A stretch of 64,000 nt of DNA, taken from Ophiodon elongatus. Lineage: Eukaryota; Chordata; Actinopteri; Perciformes; Hexagrammidae. Of the stretch, positions 22,931-38,103 are shown in pieces. The position numbers were made by a program, and so were the translations under genes. Position 1 is the first letter of the stretch, and each line of letters opens with the position of its first letter. The stretch is taken from contig JACSYO010001880.1 of assembly GCA_016806645.1 (NCBI GenBank), positions 1,287,501 to 1,351,500 of the forward strand, written 5' to 3'. The notes below the pieces were generated by a model. That model was not told the origin of the DNA. It made no database searches and saw only the letters and a list, made by a program, of their open reading frames with translations.

Positions 22931-25900
22931 GAAGGGTTAGAGCTGATTGTTTTGTGTCTTTAATGGTGTTTTTTTTAATTTATGTTTTTTAAACTTGCAA
23001 TCAGACTCTCCCTCTGAAAAGTACAAAATCACATCCTGTGATGTTGTTTTCTGCGCACAGCCGCTTCTACTGAGTCACATTTCCAAATGATCTTCATATG
23101 AATATGGTCAATGTTGAATGAAAGATTTATTAGATTAGATTATTAGAATGAATTATTAGATTATTTGTTGTGCCTACAAAACGCCAGAAAACTGGAGAAA
23201 AATGCTCAGAGCATCAGAGTATAGTCTGCAAATGTATTATATTATTTATTATATAAGAACAACAGTCCAAAACCCAAATATATCCAGTTTACTATCTTAT
23301 AGACAACGAAAAGTACCAAATACTCACATACTCGTAACACTGAAACTGTTACTTGCTGTTTATTTTCATGTTTATTTTGTTTATATTTCAGTTACAAATG
23401 TATCAATTAATTGTTTCAGCCCTAAATAAAACCAGCGTATTCTTTATTTTGTTTGGAGGAAGACTGATTATTTTTAGACACAGTTCACATAAATATGTAA
23501 ATATGTCCAGCCTTTTAGTAGAAACTGCTGCATTTACAAACTAATTAAAATGTAACACTGAAAAGACGAGTCAGCTCAGTGTTGATTAGTTGATAACTTG
23601 CTTGAAATGAAAATGAATCCCAAGCAATACTGATAATTGATTAATCAATTTCTTATTAGAAAGAGATGCTGGTTTTTAACTATTTAAATGTGAGGATTTT
23701 CTCAATTTTGGGTTTTTGATAATTGGTTGGAAAAAACAACTTGGGCCGCAACTAATTATCTTTTATTTAATGATTCATCTGCTGACCATTTTACTGATAT
23801 TATGAAAAATAACCACTATAATTTCCAAGGAGAAATCTTCAAATTTCTTGTTTTATCCTACCCACAGTCCAAAAATCAAGAACAAAATCACTTTGCTTTC
23901 ATTTTTTTTGGAGGAAAAACATTAAATCCTCATGTCTTAGAGGCTAAATCAGCGAACAATATTTTTTTATCTGAAGGTTCCTTGAGGTTTCCTCACTTCT
24001 CAAGAGACCCTGGAGACCAAAGATTACATTTCTTTTCAGGGGTAGATCATGAAATGTCTGTCATTCACAGGAACTACATAATGATTATTGATTATTCGAC
24101 TGAAAGAAAAGTTATCCCCAAGAATACTCCATAGTTGATGAATGCTTTATTGCACATTTTGGGTGTTTGAAAAAACAAATGTGCTGAATTACCTACAAAA
24201 ATAAATTAAAAATTGTTGGTTGCAACCTCCTGATTCACATGTCCCATCAGCAACAGCTTTCTTCAAATGTATCTAGATAATACTGTTTTGCACACATTCA
24301 GTGAAGGTCATATCCTTTTCTGCAACACATGATTAGTATAAGTGAAATCTATTATTCCGGCTCTGTGGGTGGTTGTACTCGCTCCGGCCACCAGTCCAAA
24401 CAGATGGTTTGGATCCATTGTTTTTGCTCATTTTTGTCTGGACGGATGTAAACAAACTTGAGACAAAGGAAAAAACTGTTTGAGAGCTCTGAGTTTAATG
24501 ACCCGAGTCTAATGGTCACCACATGTAGAAACAGTGGGAGAAATTTAGGATTTAGTGCCAACTGGCTCTTCTAGGGTGGCATCACTTCCCACAGGGGCAG
24601 CTCCAGGACGTGCCTCTTGTTTGGACTCGAGTAGTTTTAACATTGGTCAGGCCAATAACTCAACATGTTATTTCTCATTTTTCACATCATGGTGTATGTT
24701 GGTATTGGAAAATATAATTTTTGTGGTATTTATGTTTTCAACAACAATCTGAGGCCCAGCAGGCTCCAGACCCACTAAAATAAGGAATACTATAAATGAA
24801 CTGTAATTTGAATGGCTAGACATCAGCATGACAAGTTCATGTGCAAAAAATGCTGTTCTCTTTCCATTTATGTTTTGCATAACTGCTACCACGGATACAG
24901 TGAGATCAGCTTCTACATTTGGCTAGGGATGGCTCAGAAAGTTCTGTATTTGGAGCAAGAGAGAGCGCAACATTTTGGGAAATACACTTGCATGTTTTCT
25001 TTCTGAGATTTAACATCGACACCACAGTAGTATCGATCTCCTCATCTAACTCTCGGCAAGACGTTTAACTATTCCCTTAAAGATCACAGGCCATGTCTAA
25101 GCCATATATTTTGCATTTTACTCACTTTAATAATATGCTGCCCACTTCTTCCGCTTGCGCGGACATGTTTGGGAAGATTACTTGTACAAAGATGTATGAG
25201 GCGTTTGCCTGTGGTGTGATGCAAATAAGTTGCCTGTGGTGTGATGCAAATAAGTACGCCCTCAACAAGACAACACCCTGGTATCGCAAAGCAACCTGCG
25301 TGTGGTGATGCGAGATCAACAGGTCTTTATTCACAAAACCTGAGTGGCGTTTTCAGGCAGAAATATGCTGAGTTTAAGTGTGACAATGTGAGGCATGACT
25401 TGTGGAGCAAAGAGGTGTCATGCCAGCTCTAGATCTGTCTAAGTAGGTCTGTCATCTACCTAATGGCAAACTGCTGCCAAAAGGAGCATTAGACTAATGA
25501 GTCTGCATCACATCTTCGCTTGTGGGGAAATCGAAAACTCCAGCAGCCAGAAATAAACCTCACGATCATAAACGACACATCTTCACAGCCTTGTTAAGAT
25601 TTTTAATGAGGAGTTTGTAGCATTTGAAGACACTGTTCTCCTTTCTATTTTATTCTCCTTTTGTCTCTCGGGAAATCTGTTGTGCTCTTTCATTTTGTGC
25701 CATAAAACGCCTTTTATCTCTGGCACGTTATCACACAGACTGTTAACACATACCTGAGATTCTCCCACTTTTGCCCAACATGTGACTTGTGCTGTTTGCT
25801 ATGCGGTTATTCAGAAGCTCAGACCCAGAGGCTCTATTGCTTTACTACTAAGTTATTTACTGTTCATCTTGTACTGTATCTCACCCAGGTCAAAGACGGC

Positions 25901-27181
25901 AACGAGAGTTGAGTTTAGGTTTCTGAAGTGGTACACAAACGGTTACAGGTGTCAAAGTCCTACCTGCTGTAATTACTGCTGTGAATTGAAGGCGTGCTTT
26001 TAAACAAATATGTCCTCGAGCCTGAGGGCCTCATTGGCCTCTTTGTCTTTGCTCGGCGGCTGTTGTGCAATAAAGTGATCACAAACTAACAGAAGGTATA
26101 ACTTGTATTTGGTGTGCCTTATTTACCTCAGACGCCTGTTGATATTTACTCTTAAGATTGCATGCAAGTGTAGAGTTTTTAATTTCATGAGAAAATGAGA
26201 CAAAATGAGCTGGTAGAGCTGAAACAGATAGCAGATTAGTTGATGGACGGAAAATTATCAACAGATAATTGCGAGAACTTGTTTGACATTTTATAATAAC
26301 GAAATATCACAAATTAATTGGTTCCAGGTTCTCAAATGGAAATATATACCGTCACGTTTTGATGGCACACTTAATATCGTTGGGTCCATTAAACGGCTGA
26401 TCTAGGGCTTTCATTTACATCACAATATTTTTGATTGATAGATGGGATTTGGGGGATTTGGGACTGTTAAACCAACATGGATGAGACGCTCTTAAAGTGC
26501 TCAGTTGAAATGGAAATTTTAAAATCCACATTTCCTTGACTTTTGGGCAAAGACCGCCTGCTGATGAGGATCATGTGAAATGGTAGAAAGCTTTGGAACC
26601 GCTACTAAATGGAACTTGAGGTGAGATTGTTTTGTCAAGGTCCAAGAATAAACTTTGAAACTGTTGGTCAGATAAAACACAACATTTAAAGGCATAGCAT
26701 TTGGACATTGGACATTTTTATGAAAACAAACGATTGATATAGAAAATTTAAATGAATCAAAGGCATTAGCTGATGAGAGGAAGCCCAACTGAGCTGCGGC
26801 TCAGCAGTGTTTGGACGGCAGAATGTGTTGAGTTTGTGGCATTTGATGGGTCATCGGGTGTTACTCCACACTGAGGTGAAGAAACAATAAATGGGTGGTA
26901 CTTGAAGTCATTATGTAACCAACTGTTACTGTAATCTCCACCACCACCACCACAGATGTCTATTTACGGTGGGATCCACCCTTCAAAACACTGCCATTCG
27001 CTGAAATATGTGCCTTGTGGTTTGAATCACAGTCTGTTTGAGGTCTTTTCATTAAGCCTGGTATCCTGTTTTTCACGTCAAGGTTTATGAACCTATGAGC
27101 ATGCAGAGCTGCTCGTCACAGCTGTGGAAGTAAAGCTTAGAGCTCCAACCACTTTTGCATGTATTGACCAAAGTGTGTGCG

Positions 27182-27234
<53 letters not shown>

Positions 27235-30200
27235 GTACAGTAGGTGTGTACAGAATGCTAAATGTAAAACAAAATGGTAATAACCTGTAGCTTTATGATC
27301 AATTTAGAGGTCTGCGACTTATCATTGTTTCAGTATGATCCATTAGTCTTTAGATAAATCCAAATATATATCCACCTTTTGAGAAGCTGCTACTAGAGAA
27401 TATTTGACATGTTTAGGCCCAGCTGGCTTTAGCTGCACGGATCAATGCAAATATTGGGCGGTTCACCGCTTAAGTCGAGACTGAAATATCTCAACAACTA
27501 TCGGATTTATGTTGTGATATTTTTTATAAAAACATCTCAGGAGGATGAAGCCTACTGAATCAGGTGATCTCCTCGGCTGTACTTTGTGTTTAGAGCTAAT
27601 TAACGCATGTTAGCATGCTGAGCTAAGATGGCGACCATTGTAAATCAATCAGCCGGATAGCATTGTAGTTGTGAGTGTGTTAGCATGCTGACATTAGCAT
27701 TAGCTCAAAGCACCACTGTGTCTAAGTGCAGCCTCACAGAACATGACTGTCTATATACCATCTTCAAATGACTTGTTTTGTCCAGCTAACCCACATATAT
27801 TTAATGACAACAATAGAAGAAAGATGAAGATTTGAGCAGCTGGAATCAACTAATTGATTATCTAACTGTATTGGAAAAATCAGTGTGGACTTGTGTCTTC
27901 TTGCAGCAACTAAATCTGTGTGTGTGCAATGTGTTCCTATTTGCCTTCATACTGGAGTATATCACTGATTTAGTAGCTAGTTATAAGCAGCCTGAAGGTG
28001 AATGAGATCACCTCACATGTCCTCTGTTACTTCACCATCAGAGTCAAACCACACGTTGTGCCTCGAGGTGGTGGAGAACCTGATGTTGCCACTAAATGCC
28101 TCATACATGACTATACCTCCAGAACAAAGCCCCTAGGGGCCCCCTGTCTCTGACTCCTCCATCACCATCACCACCACTCCCCATGTGGTTCGCTCCACAC
28201 AGAACCAAGTGAAGGCCTGCCTCTCTGCCCAGCAGGGCCGAGGTGACTTCATGTTGTTTGTCGGGGAACCTGTTAAAACACATTGATTCTGCCTCTTGTC
28301 AGGATTCTTAAAACAAATGCTGTTATCTTGAAACATGTTGAACAATGCGTTTACATTTATGATTTGGTCTTAAAAAATCCATTTGAATACAAATGGATTT
28401 ATTGCATTCTTTAAAATGCAGTTGAGTAATTCAATTCGCATTATGTAACTTTGCTGAACAGTGACCGCTCTAGTAAAATGACGCGATGATGGTAAACACT
28501 GGTAATGTAGTAGAAGTGTATTAGAAGAGTGACACAAAATCAATCAATCAATTCTGCCTTGTCCATACTAACATAAGCTTACTTTACCCACCATAAGCTG
28601 TGGTCATACTACTAGTGGCAGTTTAAATTCTTCTTTATGGCTGCAAATACAGATTATTTTCATTACTGATTATTTTGCCAAGTATTGTTGTGATTAGTCA
28701 TTTATAAGAAAATAAGAAAATTGAATAAGAAGCTCTGTTTTGTCTGATTCGTGTCTTTAACCTCTTTTTAAAAATAAATGTGCATCAAGATACAAGTCCG
28801 ATCTGTATCATCATCAAACGGGGCTGATTCATCATCTTTGTTGTAATCTTTGAAATTGCAATGATGATTTTTGATGATGGATTTTCATATTCATTTGATG
28901 GACTCAAGGCAGCAATCAAACTGATAGAAACAAAACTGCCATATTTGAGTGCTGAGGCTTTAGGAAACAATCTGCTGGTGGATGTTGAGGATGATTACTG
29001 TACTTGTCCTGACAATGGTTTAGGAAGTCCTAAAATGCTCTTATGTAACCAGAGAGCCTGCACGTGACCACAGAACCTCTCAGTGCTATTGTCACGAACC
29101 GACCCCCTAACTAAACCAGCTCCTGCTGTTATTTGTCTCTACGGGGCCTGGTCATTTACACAGCAAAGATAAGTCACTTTTGAAACAGTTTGTAAAAAGA
29201 CGTGTTTGTTTTTCCAGTCTTCTCCTTCCATCACTGGTGCTCAGATCAGTAGTGGCAGGTTGTCCTGCACGTTTCTGACATGACAGCTGTCCAACTGTTT
29301 GAGGATTATCTGCTGCCACGTGGGCCAAACATGGAGGGGATTACGTAAAAAAAAAAACGAGTGAGAGAAAGAGAGAGTTTGTGGATTTGTGCAATGTCAA
29401 GCTCACCGTGCTCTTGTACCAGTTTTTTAAGGCTGCAGGGAGGTGACTGTGAAGGTCAAAGGAAAGAGGAAAACTCAGTGCTCCATTAAGAGACAGAGTT
29501 AATTAATAATATAATGTAATAATCTGACACTGCTGGTTAGAAAATGTTCTATAGCCACTTGTGTCCTAACTTCCTGAGCGCCCGTTTTCCAAAAAAATAC
29601 ATATTTGGCGGTCTTTGAAAAGCCCAAGATACTTAACCCAAATACCAAGTGGGGACTGTTTCCTATATTACTATGGCTGTAAATGGTCTTTGCTCGTTTT
29701 ATAAGACCCAAGAAAAAAATAGAAATACATTTGTATGAACATTTTAAATATTACCAAATTACATCCATACGGAGAAATATTACGGATGGTAAAACATTAA
29801 ATTTTGGTTTTGTATAGATGGAGTAAGAACAGTTATGTAATTTCCGGCAACCGTCATGTCCTCTGTTGATCCCCGTACCCACCCATTTATGATGAATACA
29901 TTTATCATGAAAATCTTAAAATATGAGCAGGTAGTGGCTTCCAACCTTTACAACAAAGCAAATTTACATGAACACTTGAAGAAAGGAGTGATTTATTTTT
30001 TTCACCTACTCAGATTGTTGTTTTGCAAAAGCTTTATCGGCCTACACACGAAAAACTGTCCAGTATTTCACACACAAAAACAAAGATGAGAGAAATGTAG
30101 ACATGTTTGTCATCCTTCCTGACTTGTTAATCACCTTGTATGCTCCAGCTCGGGACCCGCTGTGCCACAACTTTTATACGATCAAGGTTCAAATTGCTTT

Positions 30201-33200
30201 TTTGCTCTACTAGTGATGACGTACATCAGCAGCTTCCGGATGTATTTATTTAAGCTGCACTGTTTCAGTGTGTGTGCTGCTGTTGTTTTTCTGGAGTCAG
30301 AGGGTCTTAATCGTGAAGCAGATGGGTCAGCAGAGTCTGATTCATTATTCATGAAGAGAAGTAGATGGCCTCTTACACGTGTGTGTGTGTGTGTGTGTAC
30401 CATATTGATTCCACAGCCCTAATGTAGCACTAATGGGTGTACCTCGTGAAAAATGCTGTCGGCGCAAATGTATGTTCGCTCCCTGACAAGTACTGTGTAC
30501 ATTTGTTGATTAGACTCGACAGGAGCAACTGAGTAAAGGCTTCAACCTGCAGTAAATGTACAAGATCCCTCATATTATGTGTAAGTAAAAGCAGCTCATA
30601 TTGTAGGTCTATTGTAAAATAGGGATAGGAATTTTGAATCCACCACTGGTGCAGACTGAGATATCTCAGCAACCATTGGATGGTCTTTGAAGAAATGTTG
30701 CACAGACATTCATGATCCCCAGAGGGTGAACTCTTTTCATGTGGTGCCAACTTCAAATGATCCAAATGTATTTATTTAGATATTTATTACTTCAACTAAG
30801 ATGCTCAGTTGAACAGTTGTCCTGATCTGATTCAGACATTTTTGTTCCCTTAGGATGACTTCAAATAACTTTTGTAATCATTTTATTTGTAATCCAGAAC
30901 CACCATTAAATCATTTAATTTGTCCATTATTTTTAAATTATTGACCAAATCTGCAACTGATAAAATTCGAATCAACCTTTACTAATTTACAAATGTATGC
31001 GTGCTACCACGGTAATCTAAGATAGTAAACACTGCACTCGCTCAATGGCCGCATGTTAGCATTGTCATCGTGAGCGTGTTAGCATGATTGTACACTCCTC
31101 AAAGTATTCTCATTTTGACGTTATATACTCCTTGGTATGAGATGTCACCGACAAAAGACTTTGGCATGAGCACGGCAGCGATCTGCACATTCTGTGTGCC
31201 GAGTATCACAACACGTTAATGCAGTTAGCTCATGTAGCTGATCTCATTAGCGGTGGCCTCCCTCAGCCTGATGGCGCGGCGTGCACTGCTGCAGTACGCC
31301 GTCTGTGTATTGTTTATATAGCGAGGCTGTGCCTATATAAAGGCCAGCTAATCCCCTTGAGTCACAGAAAGTGAAACTCACCTTGACTACAGTTACTATG
31401 GTTATGATGGATGACCTTGGCTGGCGAGGCTCACTGACAGTGAATTAATTTAAGTGATCGGGATCCCTGTGACTTCTTTGGTCTGCTCTGAGGAACAAGC
31501 TCATCACCTTTGCTGAATAGTTAATCATCCCTCATCCTATTTGTCATTTAATATGTATTAGAAAATAGTGAATTCTGCAATAAAATGCATCTCTTTAACA
31601 TATCAAATCCTTGAGCAGCGCGTCTTGAGCCAATATTAGAACATCAAACCTAATTTTGTGCCGTTGCACTTTTTTTTTTTTCGCTCTTCCTTCTTCTCTT
31701 TGATGCTGAACATTTTTAATTGTGTCAGGAGCTTTTGCTGCAGAGGCCACTGGCTGTCTGGAGAGCAGCTTGGCTTAGTTGTAATTAATACTAGATAACA
31801 GAAACCCTCTGGAGGCTACGACCTGAGAAACACTCTGGCCTCTGTGCTACGATGTGACGTGATCCATGATTATAATTACCTCATATGATATGTGTGTGTC
31901 GGGGGGGGGAAGGGATTTCCTTTTTTATTTTAAGTAGCCTGCAATTTCTTAATAGAACAGCGCCACATTCAGTTAAGGGTTCTTTTAGTTTTTTCTGTTC
32001 TGTTGAATGAACAGACATGGAAACATTTCTTTGCTCCAATTGACAGGATTGACAATTGACAATTGCAGGTCTTTCTTCACATACAGTTACCCATCTATGA
32101 AATGATCAGCAAACTACTTGTTAAACAAAGTGTCATTTTAGTTCTATTTTCATTTAGCAAACAATTCAATCGGGAAGTACTTGAGTACTAGAAGGGAAGT
32201 ACTTGAAATAATGCCCGGGGTTTAACTGTGTTTGGTGCTCTCCCTGTCTGTGATTTGATCACTTATGTGTTCTTTGCAATACAACCCTCTTGGACCCTCT
32301 TAGCGTAAGCCAATAAAGGAATTGATTTGCTTTCCAGCTCGTCAAACCCAGCCGATGTTTGCTGTAGTTGTAGTCCTGGATGCCAGGCGTTTGTGTGTGA
32401 GTCTGCGAGATTAAATTCTATGTTTCTACAATAATCAAGGTACGCCCAAATGATTCAATATATAACAGATATAAACTTGCGTGTGCGTGTTGATCTTTAA
32501 AAGCGAGTAAAATGCAGTTTGACTGAGCGTCTCTTTTGATGGGATTATTGGCTGTACAAACCTTATTTCACTGCCAACACTTGATGCAAGCAGGTGAGTG
32601 AGGCTGTGATATCACTGAATGGAAACAGCTGTGTTACTGCAGATATTTGGATCAGATCTGAAAGAATGAGGTGCGCTGCACAGGCACGTTAATATGACTC
32701 ATGCTACATTCAAGCTATCCTGAGGTGAGATCACTATCACACAGTGTACTTTAGTGGGCCATATGATGAAATGTGGCTTTTATTTTGAAACCACAGACAT
32801 GAGCAACACATTTTTTAAATGACTTGATAATTTTATCAAATACTTTGTTGGCCACATCATTTCCTGTTTGCTGATTGACATCACCTTTTTCTCAACAAGG
32901 CTTTTTGATACACTTTCCTGGAAACAAACTTCAGCTGGCAAAGAGATAACTCTGTGTTTGTATCAGTGAACTTTAATCACAGTCGTAACCTGTTGAGACA
33001 CATGAGTAGATTATGATTTCAAACTTGATCATTCATGTTAAAAAAAAAAGTTTTATCTGAGCTTGTTCTCACAGTTGCTAGTTCCTTTTTACACTTAATG
33101 CACATATCAGTCTTGTTTCAGTTGTGTAGTCAGAGCATTGGGAGTGTAAATGTATCTTGTCATAAGTAGATTTTCTAGAAATTAGATTTATAAAGCGTTT

Positions 33201-35861
33201 GTAGTGTAATGCACCAATCTGACTTTTTCAGTCCTCATAGCGATAACTGGCCTTTGTGTGTTGGCCGATAGACAGTATTGATCCCATACCAGTGTTTAAT
33301 TAATAAGCTGTATCATCGGATCATTCTTTTATGTACGGCAACATTAGGCTTGACGTAAACATTGCTTTCATTACTTTGTGAAGCTAAATACAACAAATAT
33401 ATACATTTACTGAATTGTTATTTATAATTCAAATAATAAATAGTACAGCAACAATTTGGTAAAAAATCATTCAAAATGACCAGGAATTACAATTCAAGTG
33501 CAAACCGTTTTAATTCAGCTGCAAATTGGACTTAATACTCCACTATATCATGTATATCGTGTATATGTACATACAACTGAATTGAATAGATCAGCCCCAT
33601 TGTCACTGATATCTGATCCAGCTCTTTGAGCCAGCTTCAGCCCAACATTAGTATTGGTGAATCAGTAGTTTGAAAATCAAATGACGCGTGCAAATGTCTC
33701 TAGTTTTTAACAAATCCGCTAAATTTAATACCTAAAAAAATAGTGATTCATTACATGATGAAAAAAATATCCAATATTTCCAATAGTTTTCTCTTATTTT
33801 GAGGTCAGAAAAAGCTCAAGCACCTTTATCATCTCCTTCCCTTTTGAACAGATATGGTTATAAACAATCAAGCTACATTGGATTTGATTGAAATAACATG
33901 TTCAAGATCATGAACTGTTTTTTTTTTTTTTGGTAATGAATCAGTATCTTTCCGGGAAGGTGTGGCTCCTCATTTGCACAGCAAAGCAACACAACCAGAG
34001 CATAAACAACATGCAAATGAAAGATGAATTGAAAAAGCTGCTCTTCTCTCGTGCTCAGTACCCACATACTGTATTAGTGCCATATGAAGTGATGCAAAAG
34101 GGCTTTATTTCTAGGAAGGTGTTGCTCCAACCCGTCATTTAGACATTTGTTTGCTTTCTGAGGGGCTCGTGTAAATTAATCTGTTTTTAAAGGAGGTTTC
34201 TGTGTACACTGGATTCAATTATTGACTGCACCTGCTCAGCTAAGTATATACTTGAATGGGACTGCAATATTTGCTCAGTTGGTGCAAACACTTGAGCATT
34301 TAAAGCCCACAGTGAAAAACGTTTAGCTCAAGTGCAGAAAGCCTCAACCTCACTCCAGCAGTTTAGGCCCCAAAACGGAAACGTGGAATTGCACTTGGCA
34401 CTGAAACCAGGTGTGTTACAGTCACAACAGAGTCAGGCAGCTAATCAGGAATGACAAAGTGAGGAGGCGAAGGTCATTGTGTCTCTGTAGTGTCAAAGGC
34501 TTTGACCTATTTTCTCACAGCAGCCAGCTATTAGTTTGTCCCAGTGTGATCTGTCATTAGCCAGCGAGCCTTTGTGGTTCGAGCTCTTTAGAAAGAGTCC
34601 CAAGCTTTTAGGACTCGTGCCCTGTCCTTATTAATAATAACCACAACACACACCAGGGCTGGGCGATAATTCAATATGGTAATTTGTTGTCTTGTAATGG
34701 AGTAGTTTCGTGATTAAATCATGTATCGAGATATCGTGACGCACCACTACGTCGTCTGTATTGATAAATTTTTTTATTTATTTATTCTTTACTTGAAACT
34801 GTCGTGTTCATTTTGCACTAAAGTTAAATGAGAAAATACTAAGTACTTTTCATTTGTCAAGTATATAATTCACTATATATCGTTATATTGTTTTTAAGTT
34901 ATGAAATTATCTATATCATCATGGAAGATTTTGGCAATATCGCCCAGCCCTATATTATATCCATATCATGATATGAGACTAGATATTTTCTTAGATTTTG
35001 GATATCATATCGCATAAGTATCTTTTCTTGGTTTTAAAAGCTGCATTACATTAAATTGATGTAATCTTCTGAATTCAGCAGACACTTCTAGCTTTTCTCT
35101 TATTGGCCTTTACCCACTTAGTAATTATATCAACATCACTGATGATTATTTATAAAAATTCTCATTGTGTAACCAACCAGCAGTTATTCCTACAATATTG
35201 TTGCAATAAAGATATTGAGGTATTTGGTCCAAGATTTTGTGATATTTGATTGAGTCCAAATCGCCCAGCTCTCTCTCTGTCGTGGCTCATCAAAAGATGT
35301 GTCATGGTATGTATTATGTGCATATTTACAACGGTGAATTAGGTTTAATCCAGAGCAAAGAGTTGAATGAAAGGAAATACAGTTTGTAACAACAAGTGGT
35401 GCTTTGCCAGCAAAGTATTCATAAATCAAAGCGGTCAAAGTCTGTCTGCTTTGATGTAAGGAGCAGTTCCATGGTGGCATTGGTCAATCCCTCCACTGTC
35501 TGTCTGCCTGCTTGATACTTTGGACACACCTCTGGCACAGTAATGTGTGTGTGTGTGTGTGTGTGTGCCATGTTTGGTCAGATTATGCTAGTATTAGTAT
35601 TCTAGTAGTTATTTAGTATCTGTATAATCTCACACATACTTAAAAGGTCACATTTTTGTATTGATGTTTTATTGATTCTATTTGATGCATTAAATGTTCT
35701 CCCACAAAAGATTGTTGAGTGAAACTCCTGCATTTGATGAGCCAAACTCGTCTCACATCTTTACCAGTTTGTGTGTCCTGTTTCTTATCTCAGAGACATT
35801 TTGTGACCTTTGGACTTTGTTGTGTATTTGGGGGTTGATGTGTTTGTAGCCAGCTCTATCA

Positions 35862-35946
<85 letters not shown>

Positions 35947-37810
35947 TAAGTACATTTACCCAAGCACTAAGTATAAGTTTGAGCTACAAGATGCATGTTT
36001 TGAATGTAGATTTTACATATAAAACATCATCTTCCAAAATATGATGCAATACCATAGATTTAAGTACATCCGCAGTCGAAACAGTAGTTATAATGAGCTA
36101 ATTTTAACTGCTTGCACATTAATTCATCTGTAGTAATAACTCAACAATATATACAACACTCTAAAAAAGGTCATGCTGTGTAATGATGAGGATCTTACTG
36201 GTTATATTTCTGTACTTGAATAACCTTTTTTCTGATAAGTCTACTCAAACCACACCGTTTTCTTAAACTAGAAATGTGTTGTTTTTTTTATTTTAGTCAC
36301 AAATATTTCATTTTAAAAGGATGTATTAAAGTACCATTGTAAATGCAGAATTTCCTTTTTTTTTAATGGAATATTTCACAGTGTTTATTTAACATTTATT
36401 TATAAAAGGCATACCAATGAGAGAAATCCAGAATAAACCGCCCTAAAAAAAATTGGGATAAAAGCTAAGTTAACCTTAAATATATGCACCTCACTAACCT
36501 CTAACCATTGCAGGTTCTGGAATAAATGATGATCACTTTAGAACTGGCGTGCGGGCATGCACGTTTGTGCAATAACGATTGATCACCCCCTCGGCTACAC
36601 CCCCGTTTGACCATGTGATGGCCAGCTTTTTTCAGCTCGTCCTGTTATTGACCCGTTAGCTTCTCCTAGCCTCTGGTGCTAATGTACCATTATATAATGC
36701 TTCGGTTTGACTCGAAGTGATTACCACCGCTGTCCAGCTGAAGCCATGTGAGCGGCTGACTGAATTTAGTAGCAGCAGGGCATTTTGGCAAACAACCCAG
36801 CAAATTCAATTTTGAGTGCATGTTGCACCTTTTTGCTTTTACTTGAAGGATTTTAAGTCGGAGGAGCGTCAGATCGAACTTCACAGAGGACAGATGGGTC
36901 GAGAGGGACTGCTAAGGATTCTGACTTTAAGTGTAAATATCAGTTTGATGTATGTAGTGGTGTATGTAAATGATACAGTAAATCAGGATTTTTAAATCTA
37001 TAAAACGACTTATAGTCAGGAGTGCAAAGAAAAATGTGTCCCAGTTTTAGTCTGGCTCAAATCTGAAATAAAAACTGCATTTTGCCTTTTTATCTGAGAG
37101 CCCGTAAGGAGGTGACAGTAAGGATGACATGCATCAAAGGTCCCTGGCCAGATTCCAGCTTGCGATGTCAGTTTACTCTTTGGTAAAAACTAGCTTCTAA
37201 TTGGTTGAATAAATGATAAATGAAAATAATAGTAAGTTGCAGCCCTACTTTCAGGTTATTCAGCTTTGTGGAAGTACAATACTAAATCACTGGAGTAGCC
37301 TTTTAAACCCATAAAGGTCATGTGGATGCCCTGTTTTCCTGTACTTTTGATGAATTAATTTCTCTACTGCTATTTGCCTTTGTAAATTTGGGGCAACTTT
37401 TTACTGCACAGTGGTAGAACTGAAACTGTGTATTTGTATTTAACACTGTTTTTATTGATTTGATGTCCTGTGCATTGTTTGAACTGTCAAAATGCATTTA
37501 TCTGCCTTTTAGAAAGAACTTTGAATTGACTCCTGTTGTGTTTGAAAGGTGCCATACAAGTAAACCTAATACGTCTGTCATCATCTAAGTTTATCATAGT
37601 TCCATCAGACTTTCTAGAAATAGATATTTCTGAATGTTTATCAGCTACAAGTCAGTAAAATTCCATTTTTTTATTGAGCAACAAATGTGAAGAAATATGT
37701 CTTTGCCTCCTTCTTTCCCTCCTCATGTCTTCTCTTTAAAGATCAAGTGAGAAATCCTGATTGAGCAAACACTGTGGAGGAGTGAGGAGAGGGAGCGGCG
37801 CTCAGAGAGG

Positions 37811-37845
<35 letters not shown>

Positions 37846-38072
37846 CGTGATTACCTGCTGCTCTCTCTCTCTCTTCCTCCTTGTAGTCACCTCCCTCTCA
37901 GGGAGTGTACGCACTCCTGCGCTCTCCCCTCCTGCTTGTTCACACACGCACTCGGCTTCATGCTGCACGCACACACCCACCGTCTCCTCTGACTGTCTGT
38001 GTGGACTGTGCACATCAAAGAAGAAGCTTGCTTACGACTCTGCTCGGACAGTAGTGCAGTGACAGATTTTAG

Positions 38073-38103
<31 letters not shown>

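Noticed and set aside
23727..24134. 135-codon open frame
   Set aside because: Lies within dispersed-repeat sequence and has AT-driven residue use.
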